IMG/VR virus record: IMGVR_UViG_3300023109_000045
Span: 1-41,252 of that record
DNA from: a virus
Length of the DNA stretch: 41,252 nt
Direction: 5' to 3' (one strand)
Shown here one piece after another: positions 8,136-15,647 of this stretch. How positions within the stretch are numbered: the first letter of the stretch is position 1; every line of letters starts with the position of its first letter. Position numbers and translations under genes: made by a program. The notes beneath the pieces were generated by a model. That model had not been told where the DNA came from and did not search any database. It saw only the letters and a list, made by a program, of their open reading frames with translations.

Positions 8136-8791
8136 AACTAATTAGCGAATACAATCATAAAGACGTACAGTGTATTGTCGAAAAAACAGAAGACGGAAAT
8201 AAGAAGTACGTTATTGAAGGCGTATTTGCACAAACAAATAAAAAGAATCGAAATGGACGTATTTATCCTAAAGCTATCGTAGAATCTGCGGTAAACAAAT
8301 ACGTTACAGAACAGGTAAAACAGAAGAGAGCCGTCGGTGAATTGAATCACCCAGAAGGGCCCACTGTTAACCTAGATAAAGTTTCGCACCTAATCACTGA
8401 CCTTCATTTTGAAGGCGATGATGTGGTCGGAAAGGCAACTATTCTGCCGACTCCTATGGGTAAAATCGTCGAAGGTTTGCTCGAAGGTGAAGTGCAGCTA
8501 GGTGTCTCAACTCGTGGTATGGGTAGTCTTGAGCAACAAAATGGCGTCATGGTCGTTAAAAGCGATTATGTTCTAAATACGGTTGACATCGTGCAAGATC
8601 CATCTGCTCCTGGAGCTTTCGTTAATGGAATTATGGAAGGTGTAGAGTGGGTATGGAACAACGGCATTATTGAAGCACAAGAAATTGAGAAAATGGAGAC
8701 CGAAATCAAAAACGCTCCACGTTCGGATCTTTACGAGGTTCAAACACGTGAGTTTAAGAATTTCCTCTCGTTACTCAAAACAAATATGTAA
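8132..8791 (+). CDS. 21: Prohead core protease gp21
   Basis: The 219-residue protein (T4 gp21: 212) is the serine protease that degrades scaffold and trims capsid proteins before packaging. The fold-defining motifs are KNRNGRIYPKA, the catalytic-His segment VGELNHPEG (His73) and the catalytic-Ser segment GVSTRGMGSL (Ser126), followed by a YVLNTVDIVQDPSAP segment. It overlaps gp68 by ATGA and is followed after 11 nt by the scaffold gene it cleaves. Confidence 0.95.
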   Translation: MKLISEYNHKDVQCIVEKTEDGNKKYVIEGVFAQTNKKNRNGRIYPKAIVESAVNKYVTEQVKQKRAVGELNHPEGPTVNLDKVSHLITDLHFEGDDVVGKATILPTPMGKIVEGLLEGEVQLGVSTRGMGSLEQQNGVMVVKSDYVLNTVDIVQDPSAPGAFVNGIMEGVEWVWNNGIIEAQEIEKMETEIKNAPRSDLYEVQTREFKNFLSLLKTNM

Positions 8792-8802
8792 AGGAGTCAA
8801 TT

Positions 8803-9888
8803 ATGACTGAAGATCAAAATGTAGATCAAGAAGTTGAACTCCATGACAATGAGAGCGAAGTCGTGGAAGAAGCTCATGATCCGAAAAATGCTGAAGCACA
8901 GGCTGCAGATTCTATAGGCAAAGCAGGCGACGCTGGCCCAGCGGGTAAAGAGCCGGGTGGCAAGGGTGGCAAAGCTGATGCTATGGAAAAGCCTAAGACC
9001 AAAGCTGGAATGATCAGTGCTATGTATCAAAAGTTAGGGGCCATGAAGAAAATGGATCTCGATGCAGCTTTTGACAAAATGATGGATAAAGGTGAAGATG
9101 AAGAAGAAAAAACTAATGAGTCTGTTGAAAGTTCAAGTGACGATCGTGTTGCTGACTTCAACTATGAAGGCGAATTAGGCGCACTTATCGAGTCTGAAGC
9201 TACTCTTTCAGAAGAGTTCAAAGCTAAAACAGCTGTAATCTTTGAAGCAGCATTAAAATCTAAGCTATCAGAAGAAATTGATAGATTGGAAGAAAACTAT
9301 ACAACTGAATTGTCAGAAGAGATTGACGCAGTCAAAACTCAGATGGTCGACAAAGTTGATAGCTACCTCAACTACGTGGTTGAACAATGGATGGAAACAA
9401 ACAAGATTGCAATCCAGAACGGTCTCCGTACTGAAATTGCAGAAGACTTTATGACTAAGTTGAAAGACTTGTTTACTGAGTCTTATGTTGAAGTTCCAGA
9501 ATCCAAAGTAGACCTAGTTGACGAGCAGTCAGATCGTATCACAGAGCTCGAAGAGCAACTGAATACACAAATGACTAATGCAATTGCTGTGTCTGAAGAA
9601 CTGGAAATCCTAAAGCGGGATGCGATTATCGCAGAAGCTTCTAAGGGTCTTGCAGAAACTCAGATTGAAAAGCTTGCAAAGCTTGTCGAAGACGTTACCT
9701 TTGACGATGAAGCTTCTTTCTCTAAGAAAGTTGCAACAATCAAAGAAACATACTTCACTGAAGCAACTAAAACTAACGAATCTATTATCGAAGAAGACGC
9801 TAATGACAATGACGGTGAAGCCGAAACTGTTGTATCTTCAGCGATTATGGAGCAGTACATTACTGCGATCCGCAAATCTGCTACTTAA
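8803..9888 (+). CDS. 22: Major prohead scaffold protein gp22
   Basis: The 361-residue scaffold is longer than T4 gp22 (269), with an extra N-terminal stretch rich in Gly, Lys and Ala (GDAGPAGKEPGGKGGK). The rest is acidic and strongly alpha-helical with coiled-coil heptads, and it ends in IMEQYITAIRKSAT, the usual gp22 C-terminus contacting the capsid shell. It forms the inner core of the prohead and is digested by gp21. AAGGAG lies before the ATG, and gp23 follows after 11 nt. Confidence 0.93.
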   Translation: MTEDQNVDQEVELHDNESEVVEEAHDPKNAEAQAADSIGKAGDAGPAGKEPGGKGGKADAMEKPKTKAGMISAMYQKLGAMKKMDLDAAFDKMMDKGEDEEEKTNESVESSSDDRVADFNYEGELGALIESEATLSEEFKAKTAVIFEAALKSKLSEEIDRLEENYTTELSEEIDAVKTQMVDKVDSYLNYVVEQWMETNKIAIQNGLRTEIAEDFMTKLKDLFTESYVEVPESKVDLVDEQSDRITELEEQLNTQMTNAIAVSEELEILKRDAIIAEASKGLAETQIEKLAKLVEDVTFDDEASFSKKVATIKETYFTEATKTNESIIEEDANDNDGEAETVVSSAIMEQYITAIRKSAT

Positions 9889-9899
9889 GGGAGTCCAAA

Positions 9900-11231
9900 A
9901 TGCAGACTTATGATAAACTTGTAGAAAAGTGGGCTCCAGTATTGAATGAAAATTCAGCTGGTGACATCAAAGATACCCACAGACGCGCTGTAACCGCAGC
10001 CGTTCTCGAAAACCAAGAACGTGCTCTTTCAGAAGAGCGTGCTCAATACCAAGGCCTTTCAGAAGCAGCCCCAGCGGGTGCTAATACTGGCTCAATCGGA
10101 ACTTGGGACCCTGTCCTGATTTCTCTAGTAAGACGTGCAATGCCTAACCTTATGGCATACGACGTTGCTGGCGTTCAGCCAATGTCTGGTCCAACTGGCC
10201 TTATCTTCGCGATGAAGTCACGTTACGGTGCTGGTACAACAGGCTCAACAGAAGCATTGCATGCAGAAGCAGATACTCGCTTCTCAGGCACACAGACCGG
10301 AGCTGCTCAGCCAGCTGATGGATCTGGTTTCGCTGGCAAAACCGATGCAGGCTCAGACTCCTCATTGGATAACGACAGAGACACAGCCCTAAAAACAATG
10401 GGTATGACTACTGATTCAGCTGAAGCACTCGGCGATGCCTCTGGCAATGCTTTTGCTCAGATGGGTTTCACAATTGAGAAATCAACTGTGACAGCTAAGT
10501 CAAGAGCTCTTAAAGCTGAATACTCTCTAGAACTTGCTCAGGATCTAAAAGCGATCCACGGCTTGGATGCAGAAACTGAGTTGGCAAATATCTTGTCTGC
10601 TGAAATTCTTGCTGAAATCAACAGAGAAGTAATCAGAACTGTTAACTCACAGGCGAAGACTGGTGCATCTACTGGCAACACAGCCATTAACGGTATCTTC
10701 GACGTACAGACAGATGCCGATGGCAGATGGTCAGTTGAGAAGTTCAAAGGTCTAATGGTTCAGATCGAAAGAGAAGCAAACCAAATTGCTAAAGATACAC
10801 GTAGAGGTAAAGGTAACTTTATGATCTGCTCATCTGATATTGCATCAGCTCTTGCTGCCACTGGCATGCTTGACTATGCTCCAGCAATTGCAGCTAACCT
10901 TAACGTAGATGACACAGGCAATACATTTGCTGGTGTTCTTAACGGCAGAATGAAGGTCTACATCGACCCATATGCATCTGTTGATTACGTAACTGTTGGT
11001 TATAAGGGTACAAACCCATATGATGCAGGTCTCTTCTATTGCCCATACGTTCCACTAACAATGGTGAGAGCGGTTGGTGAAGATAACTTCCAACCTAAGA
11101 TTGGTTTCAAAACTCGTTACGGTATGGCTTCAAACCCATTCGTAGGAGCAACACCTGCTGATGGCCTAGCTGCTGCTAAGTCTAATCAGTATTACAGAAT
11201 CTTTAGAGTCGACAATATCCTCGGCGCATAG
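9900..11231 (+). CDS. 23: Major capsid protein gp23
   Basis: The HK97-fold major head protein has 443 residues (T4 gp23: 521). Typical marine gp23 segments are KLVEKWAPVLN near the start, RRAVTAAVLENQE, WDPVLISLVRRAMPNLMAYD, GVQPMSGPTGLIFAMKSRYG and the C-terminal PKIGFKTRYGMASNPF. T4 gp23 loses an N-terminal peptide to gp21, and the first ~65 residues here are the corresponding region. AAGGGAG precedes the ATG. A strong terminator follows the stop. Confidence 0.97.
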   Translation: MQTYDKLVEKWAPVLNENSAGDIKDTHRRAVTAAVLENQERALSEERAQYQGLSEAAPAGANTGSIGTWDPVLISLVRRAMPNLMAYDVAGVQPMSGPTGLIFAMKSRYGAGTTGSTEALHAEADTRFSGTQTGAAQPADGSGFAGKTDAGSDSSLDNDRDTALKTMGMTTDSAEALGDASGNAFAQMGFTIEKSTVTAKSRALKAEYSLELAQDLKAIHGLDAETELANILSAEILAEINREVIRTVNSQAKTGASTGNTAINGIFDVQTDADGRWSVEKFKGLMVQIEREANQIAKDTRRGKGNFMICSSDIASALAATGMLDYAPAIAANLNVDDTGNTFAGVLNGRMKVYIDPYASVDYVTVGYKGTNPYDAGLFYCPYVPLTMVRAVGEDNFQPKIGFKTRYGMASNPFVGATPADGLAAAKSNQYYRIFRVDNILGA

Positions 11232-11246
11232 GTTTTAATAATCTGG

Positions 11247-11275
11247 AAAAGGGGGGCTTCGGCCCCTCTTTTTTT
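11247..11275 (+). terminator. Strong rho-independent terminator after gp23
   Basis: A G-rich stem (11251-11257 with 11262-11268, one G-T pair) is closed by a C(TTCG)G tetraloop, extended by A-T pairs on both sides and followed by a run of T. It ends the head-gene transcription unit directly after the capsid stop. Confidence 0.93.
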
Positions 11276-11276
11276 G

Positions 11277-11305
11277 TGTACTTTCGGTATAAATAGTGTT
11301 ATAAT
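11277..11305 (+). promoter_or_regulatory. Sigma70-like promoter of gp3-uvsY-uvsW, with late core nested in spacer
   Basis: TGTACT (11277-11282), 17 nt, then TATAAT (11300-11305) with TG at the extended -10 matches the promoter family found before gp55, gp45, gp43, AGT and uvsX. The spacer holds a perfect late core TATAAATA (11288-11295). The predicted starts are near 11312 (host type) and 11301 (late), both just before the ribosome site of gp3. Confidence 0.7.
11288..11295 (+). promoter_or_regulatory. T4-type late promoter upstream of gp3
   Basis: This is a perfect TATAAATA, 28 nt before the gp3 ATG and downstream of the gp23 terminator. It lies between the -35 and -10 elements of an overlapping host-type promoter, so the two polymerase forms would compete for the same DNA. 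Confidence 0.8.
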
Positions 11306-11323
11306 AGTCTATAAAGGTGTAAC

Positions 11324-11857
11324 ATGGCAATCAATACAACAACAGTCACATCCGGTGTTGATACTTCGACACTAACGACGAATACAAACTATTTGCAACC
11401 AAATGGATTTAGAATTTCTATTGATAGAAAGTACTTTCCAAATTTGCAGTTTTTTGCACAGAGTGTGTTTCATCCATCAATGATGGTAAACGCATCTGAA
11501 CTTAATTATTCGAGAATTGGTAGAATCCCTATCCCAGGTGATTCTATAACACACGCTGATGTTACATTCAATGTTATGTTAGATGAAAACATGTCATCAT
11601 ACATGGAAACATATAATTGGCTTCATACATTTACCGACAGAAATCAATCAAGCGCTGCAGATACCGCGTCTGGTCCAACTACAGCTGATATTACTGTATC
11701 TGTCTTAAGTTCACATAATAATGTTGTAAAGAAAATCATATATAGAGATGCATTCCCAGTTAGTTTAGGCGATGTTGTTTTTGAAGCAGCTGCTGGCGAT
11801 GTACAATATATAATTTGTCCTATAACATTTAGCTTTACGGATTTCGATATAATATGA
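11324..11857 (+). CDS. 3: Tail completion and sheath stabilizer protein gp3
   Basis: The 177-residue protein is close to T4 gp3 (176). Shared features are a RIPIPGDS segment, then FNVMLDENMSSYMETYNWLH, which matches the F-VDED-SW-YEWM pattern of gp3 and tube-like proteins, and a terminal beta segment ITFSFTDFDI. gp3 caps the end of the tail tube. It sits alone after the gp23 terminator with AAAGGTG before the ATG, and it overlaps the next gene by ATGA. A second tube paralogue would be the alternative, but size and the order gp23-gp3 favour gp3. Confidence 0.75.
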   Translation: MAINTTTVTSGVDTSTLTTNTNYLQPNGFRISIDRKYFPNLQFFAQSVFHPSMMVNASELNYSRIGRIPIPGDSITHADVTFNVMLDENMSSYMETYNWLHTFTDRNQSSAADTASGPTTADITVSVLSSHNNVVKKIIYRDAFPVSLGDVVFEAAAGDVQYIICPITFSFTDFDII

Positions 11858-12471
11858 TTCTTGCTGTTGGCGACAGCTTCTTTGATTCCACATCTGCTTG
11901 TTACTCAAACATAAAATTAAAAACTTGGCCAGAACACTTCGATGGCGACGTAAAAGTCATTGGATATTCAGGCTGTGATAATTACAAAATCTTTCAAACT
12001 ATAATGGAAGAGTTTGATAAACATAATTACGATACGTTATGTGTAAATTGGACTCAACTGCATAGGTGTACAATAGGTACTAGTAATTTTGTTATGAGTG
12101 GACACGAGAAAGGGAGTGAAGCAAATTTTATCAAACATCTCAGCGAGTTAACTCAATGGTATCAATTGAAAGTTATGATAGAAAAGTTTACAGCTTTAAG
12201 ACAAGCAATAAGTTATTTGCCATGTAAGACTTATGAAATTATGGGCGCATATCCGTTTGGTCACAAAACCAAATATAAGATTATTGGCGAGCAAAAAACA
12301 CAAGATATATACTGGGATCTAATTGAGAACTCAGCACACGTTAGACTTGCTAGTTATGTCGAAGAAACCGCCGGATCAAAATGGACAGATGTGTTCATTA
12401 CTGAAAATGATGGCCACCCGAATAATGAAGGTCATGAGTTAATATATAATTGGATAAAGGATAAATTATGA
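11854..12471 (+). CDS. SGNH/GDSL hydrolase-like protein
   Basis: The 205-residue protein has the SGNH hydrolase block I GDSFF at the very N-terminus (Asp7, Ser8) and a block-V-like DGHPNNEGH near the C-terminus (Asp186, His188). These supply the Ser-Asp-His triad of esterases and acyl hydrolases. Blocks II and III are not obvious, though SGCDNYKI and VNWTQLHR are candidates. No signal peptide is visible, so it should act in the cytoplasm. It is joined by ATGA overlaps to gp3 and uvsY. The substrate is unknown; deacylation of a virion or cell-surface glycan is only a guess. Confidence 0.65.
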   Translation: MILAVGDSFFDSTSACYSNIKLKTWPEHFDGDVKVIGYSGCDNYKIFQTIMEEFDKHNYDTLCVNWTQLHRCTIGTSNFVMSGHEKGSEANFIKHLSELTQWYQLKVMIEKFTALRQAISYLPCKTYEIMGAYPFGHKTKYKIIGEQKTQDIYWDLIENSAHVRLASYVEETAGSKWTDVFITENDGHPNNEGHELIYNWIKDKL

Positions 12472-12911
12472 TAGATCTTGAAAGCATCCACAAAATGTGG
12501 AAAGAAGACGCGAAAATTAATAAAAAACTAGATGATGCTTCTCTAGAAACTCCAGTCTTACATGCAAAATACCTTGAAATTATAGGTCACTTAAAAATGC
12601 AAAAGCGTAGAGCTGAAAATACTCAAAAGATTTTGCTTAAACAAAAGTGGCTTTACTATAATGGTAAAATGTCTCAAGAAGAAATTGCAGAATATGGTTG
12701 GGACTTCGATCCATTTCAAGGATTAAAAGTTTTGAAAGGCGAAATGGAATATTACTACGAAGCAGACACTGACATTCAAAAGTCTGAAGATAAAATTCAG
12801 TACATAAAAACTTGCATAGATACAGTATACGAAATAATTGAAAATGTAAAATGGCGCCATCAAACAATTGGCAACATGATAAAGTGGAGACAGTTCGAGG
12901 CTGGTGTCTGA
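12468..12911 (+). CDS. uvsY: Recombination mediator UvsY
   Basis: The product has 147 residues (T4 UvsY: 137). It is helical and charged, with KMWKEDAKINKKLDDAS at the start and the family-typical C-terminus MIKWRQFEAGV (T4 ends in RAFEAGK). UvsY loads UvsX onto ssDNA covered by gp32. It overlaps the preceding gene by ATGA and the uvsW start by 8 nt, and the uvsY-uvsW order is conserved in T4-like phages. Confidence 0.93.
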   Translation: MIDLESIHKMWKEDAKINKKLDDASLETPVLHAKYLEIIGHLKMQKRRAENTQKILLKQKWLYYNGKMSQEEIAEYGWDFDPFQGLKVLKGEMEYYYEADTDIQKSEDKIQYIKTCIDTVYEIIENVKWRHQTIGNMIKWRQFEAGV

Positions 12912-14388
12912 TTTAATATCAATCAAAAAAATAAATGATAGCGCAATATTTGTAGATTGCGAACGCGGTGTTGCGCAAGAACTTTCTGAGTTTTTTTCGT
13001 TCTACATCCCGGGTTATAAGTTTATGCCTGCATATAGGAATAAAGTATGGGATGGAAAAATTCGTTTGTTTAATGTTAACAATTGCGAATTACCTCTTGG
13101 CTTATTGACATATGTTATAAACTTCGCTAAGAAGCTTAACTACGAAATAACCGTAGAAGATCAGCTTATGCATACTAATAAGTATGATGAAGACGACATT
13201 ATGAGTTATATCGATTCTTTAGACTTGCCTTTCAGTGTAAGAGACTACCAGTTTGATGCAGTCCAACGAGCTTTAACTGTTAAGAGAGCTATTCTTCTTT
13301 CACCCACAGGTTCAGGTAAATCTTTAATCATTTATATTATTATGAGGTTTTTACTCGAAAAACTAGAAAACCAAAAAGTTTTAGTGATTGTTCCTACTAC
13401 TTCTCTTGTAGAACAAATGTATACAGACTTTGAAGAATATTCAGAAAAAGACGAAGCTTTTGATGTAAGAGACGAAGTTCATAGAATTTATTCTGGTAAA
13501 CCAAAAACGAATTTATCTGAAAATATTATTGTTACTACATGGCAATCTGTTTATAAATTACCTAAGACTTGGTTTGAACAATTTGGTGTAGTGTTTGGTG
13601 ATGAAGTACATGGATTTAAGTCAAAATCTCTTACGTCAATCATGAACAAATGCGAAGTTGCTCCATATAGGTTTGGAACAACAGGAACTCTTGATGGTAC
13701 TCAAACACATAAGCTTGTATTGGAAGGATTGTTTGGCCGCGTTTTTAACGTAACAACTACTTACGATCTTATGGAAAGTGATACTCTTGCACAGCTGAAA
13801 ATTCAAGCAATTGTTTTGAAACATTCTGAAGAAGTTCGTAAAGGATTTGGCAAAAGAAAATATCAAGACGAAATAGATTACATCGTAAGAAACGAAAAGC
13901 GAAATAACTTTATTAGAAATCTTACTGTAGATCAAACAGGTAATACTCTTGTATTGTTTCAATTTGTTGAAAAACATGGAAAGCCTCTTTATGAGTTGAT
14001 AAATAGTAAGGTAGACGAAGGAAGAAAAGTTTTCTTTGTCTCAGGTAATACTGAAACTGGCGATAGAGAAGCTATTCGTCGAATAACGGAGAAACAAAAA
14101 GATGCTATTATCGTGGCAAGTCTTGGGACTTTTAGTACTGGGATTAATATCAGAAATCTCCATAACATTATATTTGCTTCACCATCTAAGTCTCAGATTA
14201 AGGTTCTTCAATCTATTGGACGAGGATTACGTAAGTCTGATGATGGCCGCAGAACTACACTCTACGACATCACCGACGACTTATCATGGAAACAGAGAAA
14301 GAATTACGCCTATTTACACGGAGCCGAAAGATTGAAAATTTACTCTAGAGAAAAGTTCGAAGTGAAGCTTTTCGAGATTGGTATATAA
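12904..14388 (+). CDS. uvsW: RNA-DNA and DNA helicase UvsW
   Basis: The 494-residue SF2 helicase (T4 UvsW: 503) has Walker A SPTGSGKS (133-140), DEVH (233-236), GTTGTLDG (motif III region), ASLGTFSTGINI (motif V) and QSIGRGLRKSDDGRR (motif VI). The N-terminal ~100 residues correspond to the UvsW DNA-binding domain. It unwinds R-loops and branched DNA and shifts replication from origin-dependent to recombination-dependent initiation. The start is GTG at 12904, overlapping the uvsY stop. Confidence 0.96.
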   Translation: MSDLISIKKINDSAIFVDCERGVAQELSEFFSFYIPGYKFMPAYRNKVWDGKIRLFNVNNCELPLGLLTYVINFAKKLNYEITVEDQLMHTNKYDEDDIMSYIDSLDLPFSVRDYQFDAVQRALTVKRAILLSPTGSGKSLIIYIIMRFLLEKLENQKVLVIVPTTSLVEQMYTDFEEYSEKDEAFDVRDEVHRIYSGKPKTNLSENIIVTTWQSVYKLPKTWFEQFGVVFGDEVHGFKSKSLTSIMNKCEVAPYRFGTTGTLDGTQTHKLVLEGLFGRVFNVTTTYDLMESDTLAQLKIQAIVLKHSEEVRKGFGKRKYQDEIDYIVRNEKRNNFIRNLTVDQTGNTLVLFQFVEKHGKPLYELINSKVDEGRKVFFVSGNTETGDREAIRRITEKQKDAIIVASLGTFSTGINIRNLHNIIFASPSKSQIKVLQSIGRGLRKSDDGRRTTLYDITDDLSWKQRKNYAYLHGAERLKIYSREKFEVKLFEIGI

Positions 14389-14392
14389 TAAC

Positions 14393-14902
14393 ATGGCACA
14401 ATTACAGATTGCACTAAGACAACTTAAGCTAACGAACGGTGAAGAACTAGTTTGTGAAATTATGGACTATGGCGATTATGAAGATGAAGAAAATCATATG
14501 GCTGTGAGAAATCCTTTCAAATTAGTTGCTATAGAACACGCTAGAGAAAATGTTAGATATTATGCATTTAGACCTTTTATGCTATATCAAGGTGATGGGA
14601 ATCATGTACAAATTATAAACCCACACCATGTAGTTGCAGAATGTACACCTACACGTGAAATGATCGAAAAATATACAAAAGCTGTTGACGATCATAATAG
14701 TAATGAAGAAACACAAGTTCTTAAATCTTTAGATGAAACTAAAAAGGCAGTGAACGAATATTACGATAAAATCCAAGAGATGGTAAAATCAGGTAAAGGC
14801 AATGATCTCCCCTTTGATCTTGCAACTGAAGTTGAGATTGAATATGATTCAGATCTTAGCGGTAATATTATTACGTTCCCAGGATCAAGTACTAAACATT
14901 AG
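14393..14902 (+). CDS. Sm-like (LSm-type) conserved phage protein
   Basis: The 169-residue protein opens with an Sm1-like pattern, LRQLKLTNGEELVCEIMDY, continues with AVRNPFKLVAI and YYAFRPFMLYQ strands, and has an Sm2-like IINPHHVVAECTPT. This is followed by a helical region and a tail. I recall a structure of an Sm-like protein of putative cyanophage origin with this kind of sequence. Such proteins form rings that may bind RNA, comparable to Hfq. ATG 14393 was chosen over the in-frame TTG 14378, although neither has a strong ribosome site. A minus-strand promoter beyond its 3' end would give RNA antisense to this gene. Confidence 0.6.
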   Translation: MAQLQIALRQLKLTNGEELVCEIMDYGDYEDEENHMAVRNPFKLVAIEHARENVRYYAFRPFMLYQGDGNHVQIINPHHVVAECTPTREMIEKYTKAVDDHNSNEETQVLKSLDETKKAVNEYYDKIQEMVKSGKGNDLPFDLATEVEIEYDSDLSGNIITFPGSSTKH

Positions 14903-14938
14903 AAAACTGTATATCCCTATCCTCAACAGTACTCTTTA

Positions 14939-14967
14939 ATTATACCACAGTTTTCCGCAAATGTACA
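14939..14967 (-). promoter_or_regulatory. Minus-strand promoter of the TGTACA family
   Basis: On the minus strand the DNA reads GGTGTACA, then exactly 17 nt, then TGG-TATAAT with the extended -10. This is as good a match as the plus-strand copies. The predicted start is near 14932 and reads leftward, antisense to the Sm-like gene and uvsW. No minus-strand coding gene is evident behind it. Confidence 0.7.
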
Positions 14968-15004
14968 CCCCTAAAATGCAAAATAATAAAAATAATTTTA
15001 ATGG

Positions 15005-15033
15005 TGTACAAGCGGTACATACTATGGTATAAT
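15005..15033 (+). promoter_or_regulatory. Host-type promoter of gp55-gp47-gp46
   Basis: TGTACA (15005-15010), 17 nt, then TATAAT (15028-15033) preceded by TGG. The predicted start near 15040 leaves a leader of about 23 nt with the strong ribosome site CAGGAGGT before the gp55 ATG. It is divergent to the minus-strand copy; the two TGTACACC/GGTGTACA boxes form an inverted repeat. Confidence 0.8.
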
Positions 15034-15062
15034 TATCTTATATTATTTCACAGGAGGTTCAG

Positions 15063-15647
15063 ATGAAGCCAAAGGATAGACCGCATTACGTAAATAACGC
15101 ACAGTTTTCACAAGCTGTGGTTGATTATGTACAGACGGTCAGAGAAGCTAAATCGAACAAATCAACTCTTCCAATCGTACCAAACTATATTGCCGGCTGT
15201 TTTTTACGAATAGCCGAAGGTTTGTCTCACAAATCTAATTTTATTCGTTATACATATCGCGAAGAAATGGTCATGGATGCAGTTGAAAATTGTTTGAAAG
15301 CTATCGAAAATTATAACTTAGAAGCAGCAACAAGAACCGGTAAACCTAATGCATTTGCGTACTTTACTCAAATTAGTTGGTTTGCTTTCTTACGACGTAT
15401 TGCTAAAGAAAAGAAACAACAAGATGTCAAATTCAAATACCTAGAACAATCTGGCATTGAAGCATTTATGGATGGTGCAGGTGAAAACGAAGTAGCTAGA
15501 ACTGTAGCCACTCATTTCGTTGATACCCTTAAGGAACGTATTGATAAAGTACGAAGTCATGATACTCAGGTCAAAGCATTTTCAAAAGCTAATAAGCAAA
15601 AACGAAAAAAGCAGGTAGACTCTGACCTAACAGAATTTATGAAATGA
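15063..15647 (+). CDS. 55: Late-transcription sigma factor gp55
   Basis: The 194-residue protein (T4 gp55: 185) has the family core YREEMVMDAVENCLKAIENY followed by NAFAYFTQISWFAFLRRIAK, equivalent to sigma region 2. gp55 directs RNA polymerase to TATAAATA late promoters together with the gp45 clamp, which ties late transcription to replication. The extreme C-terminus SDLTEFMK after a basic linker fits the hydrophobic/acidic clamp-binding tail known in T4 gp55. It has a strong AGGAGG ribosome site and overlaps gp47 by ATGA. Confidence 0.95.
   Translation: MKPKDRPHYVNNAQFSQAVVDYVQTVREAKSNKSTLPIVPNYIAGCFLRIAEGLSHKSNFIRYTYREEMVMDAVENCLKAIENYNLEAATRTGKPNAFAYFTQISWFAFLRRIAKEKKQQDVKFKYLEQSGIEAFMDGAGENEVARTVATHFVDTLKERIDKVRSHDTQVKAFSKANKQKRKKQVDSDLTEFMK

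Noticed and set aside
13636-13977. Minus-strand open frame inside uvsW
   Set aside because: It is opposite helicase motifs, with no start signal. The antisense promoter at 14.9 kb does not by itself make it coding.
14902-14955. GAAAACTG/CAGTTTTC inverted repeat as terminator of the uvsW unit
   Set aside because: The loop is 38 nt and there is no T-run after the right arm. The right arm lies within the spacer of the minus-strand promoter.
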